DNA of 8,287 nucleotides from Erysipelotrichaceae bacterium (lineage in GTDB: Bacteria; Bacillota_I; Bacilli_A; Erysipelotrichales; Erysipelotrichaceae). The number at the start of each line of letters is the position of its first letter. Position 1 is the stretch's first letter. A model generated the notes under the pieces. It was not told the DNA's origin and did no database searches. It saw only the letters and a list, made by a program, of their open reading frames with translations. Shown here one piece after another: positions 1 through 6,237 of the stretch. Position numbers and translations under genes: made by a program. The DNA is taken from positions 1-8,287 of the forward strand of contig JAIKXJ010000053.1 of assembly GCA_024684175.1 (NCBI GenBank). The letters are read 5' to 3'.

Positions 1-314
1 GAGTCCTTCAGTTTCCAGTAGATTTCCCCTTCCATTCTAGTAAATGAGGAAAAGTCTTTATGGAGCACGTTTTCAATGATGGCCGAATTGGTCTCAATGT
101 CATCGATGTCTGTTTCTGAGATCCAATACGGATAAGAACCGTCCATACTGCCAAGCAAGACTGCCTTATTGTCATCGGGCAGGTATGCAAACTCAATGGT
201 CCTTTTGCTGCTCAGATCCTGTCTGTATGCAGGTTTGATTAGTCCATACTGAGAGATCAGATTGAGATAGCTTATATCCTTTTCGTCTTTATCTTGCGTT
301 TTGAACAGTTTCAT
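1..314 (-). CDS. Hypothetical protein, N-terminal part (cut by window edge)
   Basis: This is an open frame of 104 codons starting at the ATG whose complement is at 312-314 and running off the left edge, so the C-terminus is unknown. A GGGAGG ribosome site (complement at 318-323) lies three bases before the ATG, and an in-frame TGA upstream rules out a longer form. The protein starts MKLFKTQDKDEKDISYLNLI, has no signal peptide or membrane segment, and is acidic and polar with scattered aromatic residues (PYWIS about residue 62, IYWKL near the end). I do not recognise a family. It starts about 70 bases beyond the terminator of the ABC operon, so it is probably transcribed on its own, although I find no convincing promoter between them. 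Confidence 0.7.
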   Translation of the reverse strand, partial: MKLFKTQDKDEKDISYLNLISQYGLIKPAYRQDLSSKRTIEFAYLPDDNKAVLLGSMDGSYPYWISETDIDDIETNSAIIENVLHKDFSSFTRMEGEIYWKLKD

Positions 315-383
315 GTGCCTCCCTTCCTTGAGAATTATGAGTCAAAAGACGCATTATTCCCATTCATTGTTCCAATCGTTATT

Positions 384-442
384 AAAAAACTTCTGTTTTT
401 GATTGTAGCAGAGGTCCCGCAACAAATACAGAAGTCTTTTTT
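384..442 (-). terminator. Intrinsic terminator of the ABC transporter operon
   Basis: The arms ACTTCTGT (389-396) and ACAGAAGT (428-435) pair perfectly and extend inward by four more pairs (398-401 with 423-426) after one T/T mismatch, leaving a 21-base loop. On the minus strand the stem is followed by six T residues, and it begins only a few bases after the lipoprotein stop codon. A-rich and T-rich flanks on both sides mean it could also work in the plus direction. Confidence 0.75.
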
Positions 443-448
443 GATAAT

Positions 449-2068
449 TTATTCGCCGATCGCATCGGTCTCGATGATGAAGACGCTCTTTCCGCTTTTT
501 CCTTCCGCAAGACCGGAGAAACAGCCATAGTTTCCATCGATCTTTTTCAGTGCCTTTATGCGATCTGCGATGTTCTTTAAGGAAGATCCGCCAAGCTTCA
601 GGATATCATTGAGATCTTCGTTTACGAATTCATTCATACCATCGTCAAACTCTTTGGCGGCATCCACGAGTTCATCGAGTCCTTCTTTGATGGACTCGTT
701 GTTTGAAATCAGCGTATCGGCTCCCTGTGTAATCTGATCGAGACCGTTTTGCAGTTCTCCGGCGCCGTTAGATAGCTTTTTCAGCGTTTCCCGCAAAGCG
801 ATATCAGCCTGATACAGTTTCAGGCAGGCAAGGATCTCTTCGTTCAGGTAAATGAGTTCGCTTTCTTCGATCTTTGCGTTTTCAAAGTCTTCATCGAGCT
901 TGGTGATGTATTCATTGAAGAGCTTCTTTTTTGCTTCCTTTTCTTCCTCGCTCAGTGTTTCGTCTGCATCGATCTTCATATCGATCATAGCTGTGAGACC
1001 TTCTTTTTCTGTGGTGATACGATCCAGCACTTCTTTGATCTGCGGGAAGAGGCTCAGCTGATCGATGCCGTCCTTCAGACCTTTTGCGCCATCACTGCTC
1101 TTAGAAAGATAAGCCGGAAGTTTTGCGGCTGCATCCAGGTATTCCTTCAAGCCGCTTCTCAAATCAATGGATGCATCATAGAGCTTTTTCGTATTGTCTG
1201 TCAGTTCGTGCGCATCGCTCTCAAAGCTTTTGGAATCATTCACAAAGCTGTAGATATCATCAAGATCTTCTTCTTCAAAATCTTCAAAGATGCCGTTGCT
1301 CAAGATCGTGGCGGTAAAGTCGAGATGGAAATCTTTGACTTTTGCTTTGATGATCCCGTAATCTTTGACTTCAAGATCCTTTGTCAGTTCGTATTCACTT
1401 AAGCGCAGTGTATCCGCCAAAGATGGCGCAGCCATGATCAAAGCCGCATTCATATCACCATACTCGATCAGTCTTCCGTTTTCCACTTCCACATCAGAAA
1501 ACACATCCGGATCTAAGACGATGAAACTCATCGCAATGAACGGATCGATCAGCGTCAGTCCGTCCGCCTGCGTCCTTGTCGTATTGACGTAATCGAACCG
1601 GATCTCGAGATCACCGCTTTGCCCGGCCAGATCTCTGACATCGGCATTGCGGCCATTGAAGGTGTAGGAGATCTTCACATTGACCGGCAAAGGTTTTTCA
1701 CTGAGCCCCTTGTAATGGATGTCTTCGCCTTTGTTTTCAAAGATGAGCTTTTCTCCATCCTTCGTGAATGTTTCATCCGACTTCGTGTTTTCGATCTGGC
1801 TGAGATCACTGACATCTTCGATCGTATCTGTTTCCTCAGAGCGGAGTATGACTTCGACTTCCGTCTTATAGACATTGCCATAAGGATCGGCTGAAGCATA
1901 GACGCTTTCCTTCTTATCTTCCTTGATATGGGTGATGTCTTCACTTCTTGTCTCTTCACTTAAGACCTGTTTTACATCGAGTATCTCTTCTTCGTTTTCG
2001 TTGGCATGTTTCATCTGACATCCGCAAAGAAGAAACAGGGTCATCAATATTACGCTTATCTTTTTCAT
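449..2068 (-). CDS. Lipoprotein with beta-rich N-domain and long heptad/coiled-coil region; third component of the ABC operon
   Basis: The protein is a predicted secreted lipoprotein of 539 residues: MKK, a hydrophobic stretch, then the lipobox LLCGC, giving Cys17 as the lipid-carrying residue. A polar acidic linker follows, then a beta-rich region (about residues 58-260) and a mostly helical region (about 265-510). The helical part has leucine/glycine heptads such as GAGELQNGLDQITQGADTL, similar to those of YhgE/Pip-type proteins. It ends in a short segment (YGCFSGLAEGKSG, then IIETDAI) that I recall as the usual C-terminus of this family in Bacillota, so it looks full length. There is no C-terminal membrane helix. 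An ATG six bases earlier (2074) overlaps the permease stop codon, but the GGAG site at 2077-2080 is 8 bases from the ATG at 2068 and only 2 from the other, so 2068 is preferred. Its place behind an ATPase and permease suggests it is the extracytoplasmic partner of that exporter. Biochemical role unknown. Confidence 0.85.
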   Translation of the reverse strand: MKKISVILMTLFLLCGCQMKHANENEEEILDVKQVLSEETRSEDITHIKEDKKESVYASADPYGNVYKTEVEVILRSEETDTIEDVSDLSQIENTKSDETFTKDGEKLIFENKGEDIHYKGLSEKPLPVNVKISYTFNGRNADVRDLAGQSGDLEIRFDYVNTTRTQADGLTLIDPFIAMSFIVLDPDVFSDVEVENGRLIEYGDMNAALIMAAPSLADTLRLSEYELTKDLEVKDYGIIKAKVKDFHLDFTATILSNGIFEDFEEEDLDDIYSFVNDSKSFESDAHELTDNTKKLYDASIDLRSGLKEYLDAAAKLPAYLSKSSDGAKGLKDGIDQLSLFPQIKEVLDRITTEKEGLTAMIDMKIDADETLSEEEKEAKKKLFNEYITKLDEDFENAKIEESELIYLNEEILACLKLYQADIALRETLKKLSNGAGELQNGLDQITQGADTLISNNESIKEGLDELVDAAKEFDDGMNEFVNEDLNDILKLGGSSLKNIADRIKALKKIDGNYGCFSGLAEGKSGKSVFIIETDAIGE

Positions 2069-2073
2069 ATGCA

Positions 2074-4389
2074 TTACTCCACATTCTTTAACGCCTGATC
2101 CATCGGGATCTTTGCGATCTTTCTTAATTCCAGCAAGGTCACGATTCCATAGCTTGCGATGGCAATGAAGATCGTTTTCAATATGACTTCCCTTGAGATC
2201 GTGAGCGGGAACCAGCCTGACATCTTCGCCGTCAGCATGTACCTGAACACTAAGACCAGTGCCTTCATTTCCAGCGGCATCGATCCTGCCAGCAGCAGCA
2301 CGAAGACGATAAAGCCGGTCACGATATATAAGGATGCGATCTCCTTATCGGTGTAGCCCATGATCTTGGACATCGAGATCGACTGGCTCGAGGATTCGAT
2401 CATCATCTTGCATAAGATGTAAATGATCACGATGTAGATGACCACCGCAAAGGTCACAACGAGATCCATCATGCCCGAGAAGGAAACTTTCAATTGTCTT
2501 GAAAGTTTTGTCAGCGCGGTCTGGTCGATGACGCTGCCTTTGTATTTCTCATCGATATCATCGATCGCTGTTTTTGAAAAATAACCGACGAAGGTATCCT
2601 TGTCCATATCGAAGACTTTGTTGAGATCCTCCCGGCTCATGAAGATGCACAGGGAACCGAGATAATCATAGGTACCATCGATCGTGAAACGATATTGTTT
2701 ATCGTCGTATTCTTCCTTCAGGGTTATGCTGTCGCCTTGTTTGAGTTCGAACTTGTCGGCATAGGCACTCGAGATATAGATCTGGTGTTCATCCAGATCG
2801 AGATCGATGAATCTGGAATCCTCTTCGATGCCATAGACCGTCACAGATTCCCCGTTGTAGGAACCGTTTGGCAAGGTCTTTAAACTGTAGGCCGAAAACT
2901 TTTCGGCTGTTTCGTTTTCCGTACTGACCGCATCGTAGAAGTCGATCATCTCAAATGCAGTCTCCAGCTTGTGGTCTTCCCTGTTCATTGAAGCCGGCAT
3001 ATTCAGCATCGTGATGTATTCTGCCAGCGGATGTTCCACCATCTCCTTTTCAAAGGAATCCAGAAGCACCGGAAAATCGAGACCAAAGAGGATCAGCAGG
3101 TTGGCAAACACGATCCCCACCAGCATCACCAGGAAGGAAGGGATGTTCTTCAAAAAGATCCGGGTCCGGTAACGGGCAAGGAAGGGGATCTTTTTGTTTA
3201 GCGGAAAAGCCTTGTGATTCAAAGAAGTCGTATTCTGTCTTCTTAAGAAATTGAGTATCGGCATCTGCAGTTTGTATACAAGTACTGCCACATTGATCAC
3301 GACCATCATGATCAACGGGATCAGTGTCGTCTTAATGAAGGCCTCGCCGGAAAAGATCGTATGATAGGTCGGTAAGGAATAGGAATTGTAGTAAAGATTC
3401 ACGACGACATTTTTCATCCAGGTGTAACCGAGGATGTTTCCTGTGATCGCTGCTGCAAGTGTTACGATCAAAGGCAGCTTCATGTAATGGATGATGAGCT
3501 CCTTCTTCGTATAGCCGCTGGCAAGAAGGGTACCAATGATCGACATTTCCTTCTGTATGGTATTGGAAGCCGTCACCGCAAAAACGAAGGCCATGATGAC
3601 GATGATGATGCAGAAAAGCGTGTCCATCATTCCTCTGTCCGAGCCCATGTCTTCTCCGGTAAAGCGGATCGCCCGATTGAGGTAACGCGGTGTAAACGAA
3701 TTTAACGCAAGTCTGGAATTGATCTTTTTGGAAAGTTCATCTGCCTTGTCTTTTTCGTCCGCTTCATCAACAGGTGCTTTTTCATACAGGTAGGCGTAAT
3801 TGTATGTGACGTTTTTATAGGTATCGAATTTCGCATCAAAGATCACACCGACGGAAAAATAGACCGCATCGAACATGATGTCTCTGTTGTCGGCAAACAG
3901 TGCAGAATAATCGGACAATGCGATCTTTCCGCACAGCACAAAATCATCGCCTTCGATCGTTATGACGTCGCCCAAGGAAAGATCGTTATTGTTGCAGAAC
4001 GCCCGGTCCAGTGCAATCTCATCATCTCTTTCAGGCAGGTGTCCTTCAAAGATATCGATGAGATCGATCTGTCTTCTGATCTTAAACAGGCGGTAGGTCT
4101 TTTCGCTTTCGTCCTTCAAAGTCACATAAAAGTTTTCATAGACTTTGACGCCATAGCCTTCGATCGCGTTCTTCTGGGCCAGATTCATCTTGTCCTTGGT
4201 CTCGAACTTGCCATCTTCGATCCTGTATTTTTCAAAGCTTTCGTTATAGGCTTTGATCATTGAACCATCGCCCACCTGATAGCCTGCCTCCAGCGCGATC
4301 GAAAAGGCCATCAGTATGAAGATGACCAGATATTTTCCAAGCTCATTTTTAAATTGCCTTGGCAGTCTTGCGTTCAAAGGATCTTTCAT
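2074..4389 (-). CDS. ABC transporter permease, FtsX/MacB type, two FtsX domains
   Basis: This 771-residue polytopic protein is the membrane subunit of an ABC system of the MacB/LolCE (type VII) class, which couples cytoplasmic ATP hydrolysis to movements of extracytoplasmic domains. I see eight membrane helices in a 4+4 plan: 19-37, then an extracellular domain of about 215 residues, then 256-276, 304-323 and 353-373; a second unit starts with 413-437, has an extracellular domain of about 200 residues, then 641-663, 686-709 and 735-754. The cytoplasmic coupling motif of FtsX domains occurs in both halves (SGYTKKEL at 291-298 and MGYTDKEI at 677-684). Length is normal for two-domain permeases of Bacillota. 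The start is one base after the ATPase stop codon, with GGAG (4397-4400) inside the ATPase gene, so the two are probably translationally coupled. Substrate unknown; the fold is certain, the transported molecule is not. Confidence 0.93.
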   Translation of the reverse strand: MKDPLNARLPRQFKNELGKYLVIFILMAFSIALEAGYQVGDGSMIKAYNESFEKYRIEDGKFETKDKMNLAQKNAIEGYGVKVYENFYVTLKDESEKTYRLFKIRRQIDLIDIFEGHLPERDDEIALDRAFCNNNDLSLGDVITIEGDDFVLCGKIALSDYSALFADNRDIMFDAVYFSVGVIFDAKFDTYKNVTYNYAYLYEKAPVDEADEKDKADELSKKINSRLALNSFTPRYLNRAIRFTGEDMGSDRGMMDTLFCIIIVIMAFVFAVTASNTIQKEMSIIGTLLASGYTKKELIIHYMKLPLIVTLAAAITGNILGYTWMKNVVVNLYYNSYSLPTYHTIFSGEAFIKTTLIPLIMMVVINVAVLVYKLQMPILNFLRRQNTTSLNHKAFPLNKKIPFLARYRTRIFLKNIPSFLVMLVGIVFANLLILFGLDFPVLLDSFEKEMVEHPLAEYITMLNMPASMNREDHKLETAFEMIDFYDAVSTENETAEKFSAYSLKTLPNGSYNGESVTVYGIEEDSRFIDLDLDEHQIYISSAYADKFELKQGDSITLKEEYDDKQYRFTIDGTYDYLGSLCIFMSREDLNKVFDMDKDTFVGYFSKTAIDDIDEKYKGSVIDQTALTKLSRQLKVSFSGMMDLVVTFAVVIYIVIIYILCKMMIESSSQSISMSKIMGYTDKEIASLYIVTGFIVFVLLLAGSMPLEMKALVLVFRYMLTAKMSGWFPLTISREVILKTIFIAIASYGIVTLLELRKIAKIPMDQALKNVE

Positions 4390-4390
4390 C

Positions 4391-5089
4391 TTACCACTCC
4401 AGATCCTCGGCTTTTATCTTTGTTTCGTTCTTGTAATTCTTTCTGACCTGACCGTCTCTTAAACGGATGACCCGGTCTGCCATATCCTTGAAGGCATCGT
4501 TATGGGTGACCATGATAATGGTGGTCTTATATTTCTGGTTGATCGTCTCGATCAGCTTCATGATCTCCTTGGAGGTCGCATAATCCAGGGCACCGGTTGG
4601 CTCATCACAAAGCAGGATCGGCGGATTCTTGACGATGGCTCTGCCGATCGAGGTACGCTGCTGCTGGCCACCGGAGAGCTGGGCAGGGAGCTTGTCGGCA
4701 TGGCCTTCCAGCCCCAGTACTTTGATCAGCTCATCCACATCGAGCGGCTGTCTGCTCAGGTATGCGCCGGTCTCGATATTCTCCCTGACCGTGAGATCCG
4801 GTATGAGATTGTACATCTGAAAGATATATCCCAGATTTTCTCTGCGGTACATGACAAGGCGCTTTTCGTTCATCTTTTTCAAAGGCTCGCCATCGATGAG
4901 GATCTCTCCCTCATCACAGGTATCGATACCGCCAATGATATTCAATAACGTTGATTTGCCCGATCCCGAAGGTCCCAGCAGGACGACAAATTCGCCTTTT
5001 TCGACTTCCAGGCTGATGCCTTTGAGAACTTTCGTTTTATAATCTTTTTCTCCATAACTCTTATGGATGTCTTTCAGTTGCAGAAACAT
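4391..5089 (-). CDS. ABC transporter ATP-binding protein, MacB/LolD type
   Basis: This is the 232-residue cytoplasmic ATPase that powers the downstream FtsX permease. All nucleotide-binding motifs are present and unaltered: Walker A GPSGSGKST (39-47), Q-loop glutamine 91 in IFQMYNLIP, signature LSGGQQQR (138-145), Walker B ILLCDEPTGALD (158-169) with catalytic Glu163, and the switch His196 in VTHND. The Q-loop context and the TGALD D-loop are typical of the MacB/LolD/FtsE branch, and the length is normal. It is the first gene of the three-gene operon; the ATG has a strong GGAGG site (complement at 5095-5099) and follows a promoter flanked by two operator copies. A charged C-terminal tail (about 215-232) follows the core fold. 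Family assignment is secure; the substrate is unknown. Confidence 0.96.
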   Translation of the reverse strand: MFLQLKDIHKSYGEKDYKTKVLKGISLEVEKGEFVVLLGPSGSGKSTLLNIIGGIDTCDEGEILIDGEPLKKMNEKRLVMYRRENLGYIFQMYNLIPDLTVRENIETGAYLSRQPLDVDELIKVLGLEGHADKLPAQLSGGQQQRTSIGRAIVKNPPILLCDEPTGALDYATSKEIMKLIETINQKYKTTIIMVTHNDAFKDMADRVIRLRDGQVRKNYKNETKIKAEDLEW

Positions 5090-5094
5090 AGGAT

Positions 5095-5099
5095 CCTCC
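5095..5099 (-). promoter_or_regulatory. Ribosome binding site of the ABC ATPase gene
   Basis: A perfect GGAGG on the minus strand, five bases before the ATG, fixes the start of the first operon gene. It directly adjoins the proximal operator copy, so a bound repressor would cover the beginning of the untranslated leader. Confidence 0.85.
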
Positions 5100-5100
5100 G

Positions 5101-5116
5101 GTTAGCTGACACTAAC
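5101..5116 (-). promoter_or_regulatory. Proximal operator copy of the ABC operon
   Basis: The plus strand reads GTTAGCTGACACTAAC; together with one more base on each side this is a 6-base inverted repeat (GGTTAG/CTAACC) around a 6-base centre. It lies from just downstream of the -10 box to the ribosome site, overlapping the expected transcription start, a classical repression position. It matches the second copy at 5142-5157 in the same orientation at 13 of 16 bases. Half-site length and spacing suit a TetR-family dimer; that assignment is inference. Confidence 0.7.
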
Positions 5117-5117
5117 C

Positions 5118-5146
5118 ATTATAGATCAATTATTTCGATGCGTTAG
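5118..5146 (-). promoter_or_regulatory. Promoter of the ABC operon
   Basis: On the minus strand there is a perfect TATAAT -10 box (complement at 5118-5123), 28 bases from the ATG. With a 17-base spacer the -35 region is CTAACG, a poor match that falls inside the distal operator copy. The start site would be near 5111, inside the proximal operator. A good -10 with a weak, operator-embedded -35 suggests a promoter controlled mainly by the bound regulator. Confidence 0.6.
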
Positions 5147-5157
5147 CATAAACTAAC
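5142..5157 (-). promoter_or_regulatory. Distal operator copy of the ABC operon
   Basis: The plus strand reads GTTAGCATAAACTAAC, a 5-base inverted repeat (GTTAG/CTAAC) around a 6-base centre. It overlaps the expected -35 region. Centre-to-centre distance to the proximal copy is 41 bp, close to four helical turns, so two bound dimers would face the same side of the DNA. Confidence 0.7.
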
Positions 5158-5166
5158 TCAGGTTTC

Positions 5167-5194
5167 AAAAAAAGAGGACCTTTTCCAGGTCCCC
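5167..5194 (-). terminator. Intrinsic terminator after the PrsW-like gene
   Basis: On the minus strand GGGGACC pairs with GGTCCTC (one G-T pair) around a 7-base loop and is followed by seven T residues. It lies six bases after the stop codon of the PrsW-like frame and separates it from the ABC operon promoter. Confidence 0.8.
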
Positions 5195-5199
5195 GCATC

Positions 5200-5610
5200 T
5201 TATCTGAATATCGGACGATTGTATTCCGGATCGTTTCTCTTCTTTCTGATGAAGAAGATCATGTAAACAAGATAGATCGTCTCGCAAGCAACCAGAGCGA
5301 TCTCTGCGAACGCCGTCCACTCAGGAAGCCCGTCTGACAGTAAGAAGTTGTAGGTCCCATGCAACAGGATCGGCACAACAAATGCCAGGACCTTAAAGAC
5401 CGGTTTCTTTCCCGCAACGCCTTTGCCATAGAAATAACCAATCATGAGCTGGCCCGGAACATGACCCATCAGGATGCCACGCACAAGGATATGAATGACG
5501 CTGGAACCAAAGATATAGACCACATCTTCCGCCAGGGCAAAGCTGATCGCTGCAATGACCATGAAGGAAATGACATCAAGCCTAAATCTATTTCGGCTTA
5601 GCCAAAGCAA
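5200..5610 (-). pseudogene. N-terminally truncated PrsW-family intramembrane metalloprotease
   Basis: The translated frame matches the C-terminal two thirds of the PrsW family, membrane-embedded proteases; in Bacillus subtilis PrsW makes the first cut in an anti-sigma factor. Visible landmarks are FALAEDVVYIF (Glu28), MGHVPGQLMIGYFYG (His50) and ILLHGTYNFLL (His84), with four likely membrane segments (about 14-36, 40-62, 72-91, 103-122). The family's first catalytic motif (EExxK/E), normally some 35-40 residues before the FA..E motif, is missing. The frame opens at a TTG at 5610 with TAA and TGA immediately upstream, has no ribosome site, and its first ATG is codon 17 (5562), well inside the conserved core. 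The upstream bases in other frames do not restore the motif. I read it as a decayed gene broken just after the first motif; a short functional variant is less likely. It keeps its own terminator. Confidence 0.7.
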
Positions 5611-5626
5611 TCATTAAGAGAGAATG

Positions 5627-5662
5627 GCAGAGGATAAAACCTCTGCTTTCTTTTCGTTTTTT
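5627..5662 (+). terminator. Orphan plus-strand terminator
   Basis: GCAGAGG and CCTCTGC pair perfectly around the 6-base loop ATAAAA and are followed on the plus strand by a T-rich run ending in six T residues. On the minus strand no T run follows, so it is directional. There is no plus-strand gene to its left anywhere in the window; it starts 14 bases beyond the broken end of the PrsW-like gene. It is probably left over from a lost plus-strand gene. Confidence 0.65.
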
Positions 5663-5733
5663 AGAATGTTCAATAATGGGTATAACTATTTCTGAATATT
5701 GTTCAACAATGTACACTTAAATGAATATAAAAG

Positions 5734-5886
5734 TTACTTTGAAATGCGATCTGTTCTTATCCAGTGAAGCGCTTTGATCAGATTGACCGCGTGTGTCCCC
5801 CAATGATTATCAACACCGAATTTCCAGATCCATATCGCCGTATCGAAGTCACCGGATTCATAAGCTCTTAGGACAATTAATATCTG
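5734..5886 (-). pseudogene. Possible remnant of a Sel1/TPR-repeat protein
   Basis: A 50-codon open frame without any ATG, GTG or TTG start encodes a stretch that looks like real protein: AYESGDFDTAIWIW, then HAVNLIKALHWI. The pattern (A-Y-x-x-G-D-[FY]-x-x-A-I-x-x-W ... A-x-x-L) is that of a Sel1/TPR helical repeat. The same frame continues upstream to an ATG at 6018 but is interrupted by a TAA-TAG pair (5887-5892) and a TGA, so if it was a gene it is dead. A chance open frame of this length is quite possible. Confidence 0.3.
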
Positions 5887-6024
5887 CTATTATTTAGTAT
5901 GCTGATCCACGTCTAACTTCATACCTTGTAGGGCCTTCTGATTGCCCAACACAAACCCTCTGTAGGTTTTCGAATTCCTAAGCAGTTTTACAACTTCTCA
6001 TTTGTCTTTCCCCAACATCGACAA

Positions 6025-6060
6025 AAAGCCCTTCGCTGCATACCCACAGCGAAGGGCTTT
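6025..6060 (-). terminator. Strong free-standing hairpin, probable terminator
   Basis: AAAGCCCTTCGCTG (6025-6038) and CAGCGAAGGGCTTT (6047-6060) form a perfect 14-bp stem with an 8-base loop. On the minus strand the run after the GC-rich part is five T residues, better than the three on the plus strand, so the minus direction is preferred. No intact gene feeds into it from either side. If the guaA-like tail at 6220-6237 marks an old gene end, this hairpin would lie about 160 bases downstream of it. Confidence 0.6.
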
Positions 6061-6219
6061 CATAATATGGATCGTTCCAGTCGCAAACCGTCAAGAATGA
6101 CTCTTTTACCCCTAAACCCCTTGGTACGGAGAATAAAGGGAAATCATGCAACTGTTATCAAAGGAACTTTTGTAAAGCCGGAAAGCCTTGATTTTATTGG
6201 GTTTTCTGACTTTCGTACC

Positions 6220-6237
6220 TCATTCCCACTCAATGGT
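6220..6237 (-). other. guaA 3'-end-like sequence, possible attachment-site relic
   Basis: The minus strand reads ACCATTGAGTGGGAATGA, translating to T-I-E-W-E-stop, the conserved C-terminus of GMP synthase; as I recall, E. coli guaA ends with nearly the same bases. Upstream codons on the minus strand (R-I-V-S) do not continue GuaA, so only the last 18 bases are present. The 3' end of guaA is a known integration hotspot for tyrosine-recombinase elements, and such insertions leave a short copy of the gene end at the far boundary. The match ends within a few bases of where metallophosphoesterase homology starts on the plus strand. Confidence 0.5.

Larger units (their letters stand above)
5613..6219. 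other. Gene-poor, relic-rich intergenic stretch
   Basis: About 600 bases hold no intact gene on either strand. What can be seen: a plus-strand terminator (5627-5662); an AT-rich part with two GTTCAAYAAT copies (5668-5677, 5701-5710), the second inside the 13-base palindrome ATTGTTCAACAAT (5698-5710); a start-less minus-strand frame resembling a Sel1/TPR repeat (5734-5886); a very stable hairpin (6025-6060); and a 41-codon plus-strand frame without a start (6066-6191) that I cannot assign. A minus-strand promoter-like pair, TTGAAC and TATACC with a 16-base spacer (complements at 5701-5706 and 5679-5684), points toward the PrsW-like remnant but is weak evidence. Confidence 0.6.

Noticed and set aside
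4502..4948. A 148-codon plus-strand frame opposite the ABC ATPase.
   Set aside because: The minus strand encodes a complete set of ATPase motifs over the same bases.
6066..6191. A 41-codon plus-strand frame ending 28 bases before the guaA-like tail, considered as the C-terminus of a tyrosine integrase.
   Set aside because: No R..H/W..Y catalytic pattern is visible and there is no start; its position is suggestive but the residues do not support the call.
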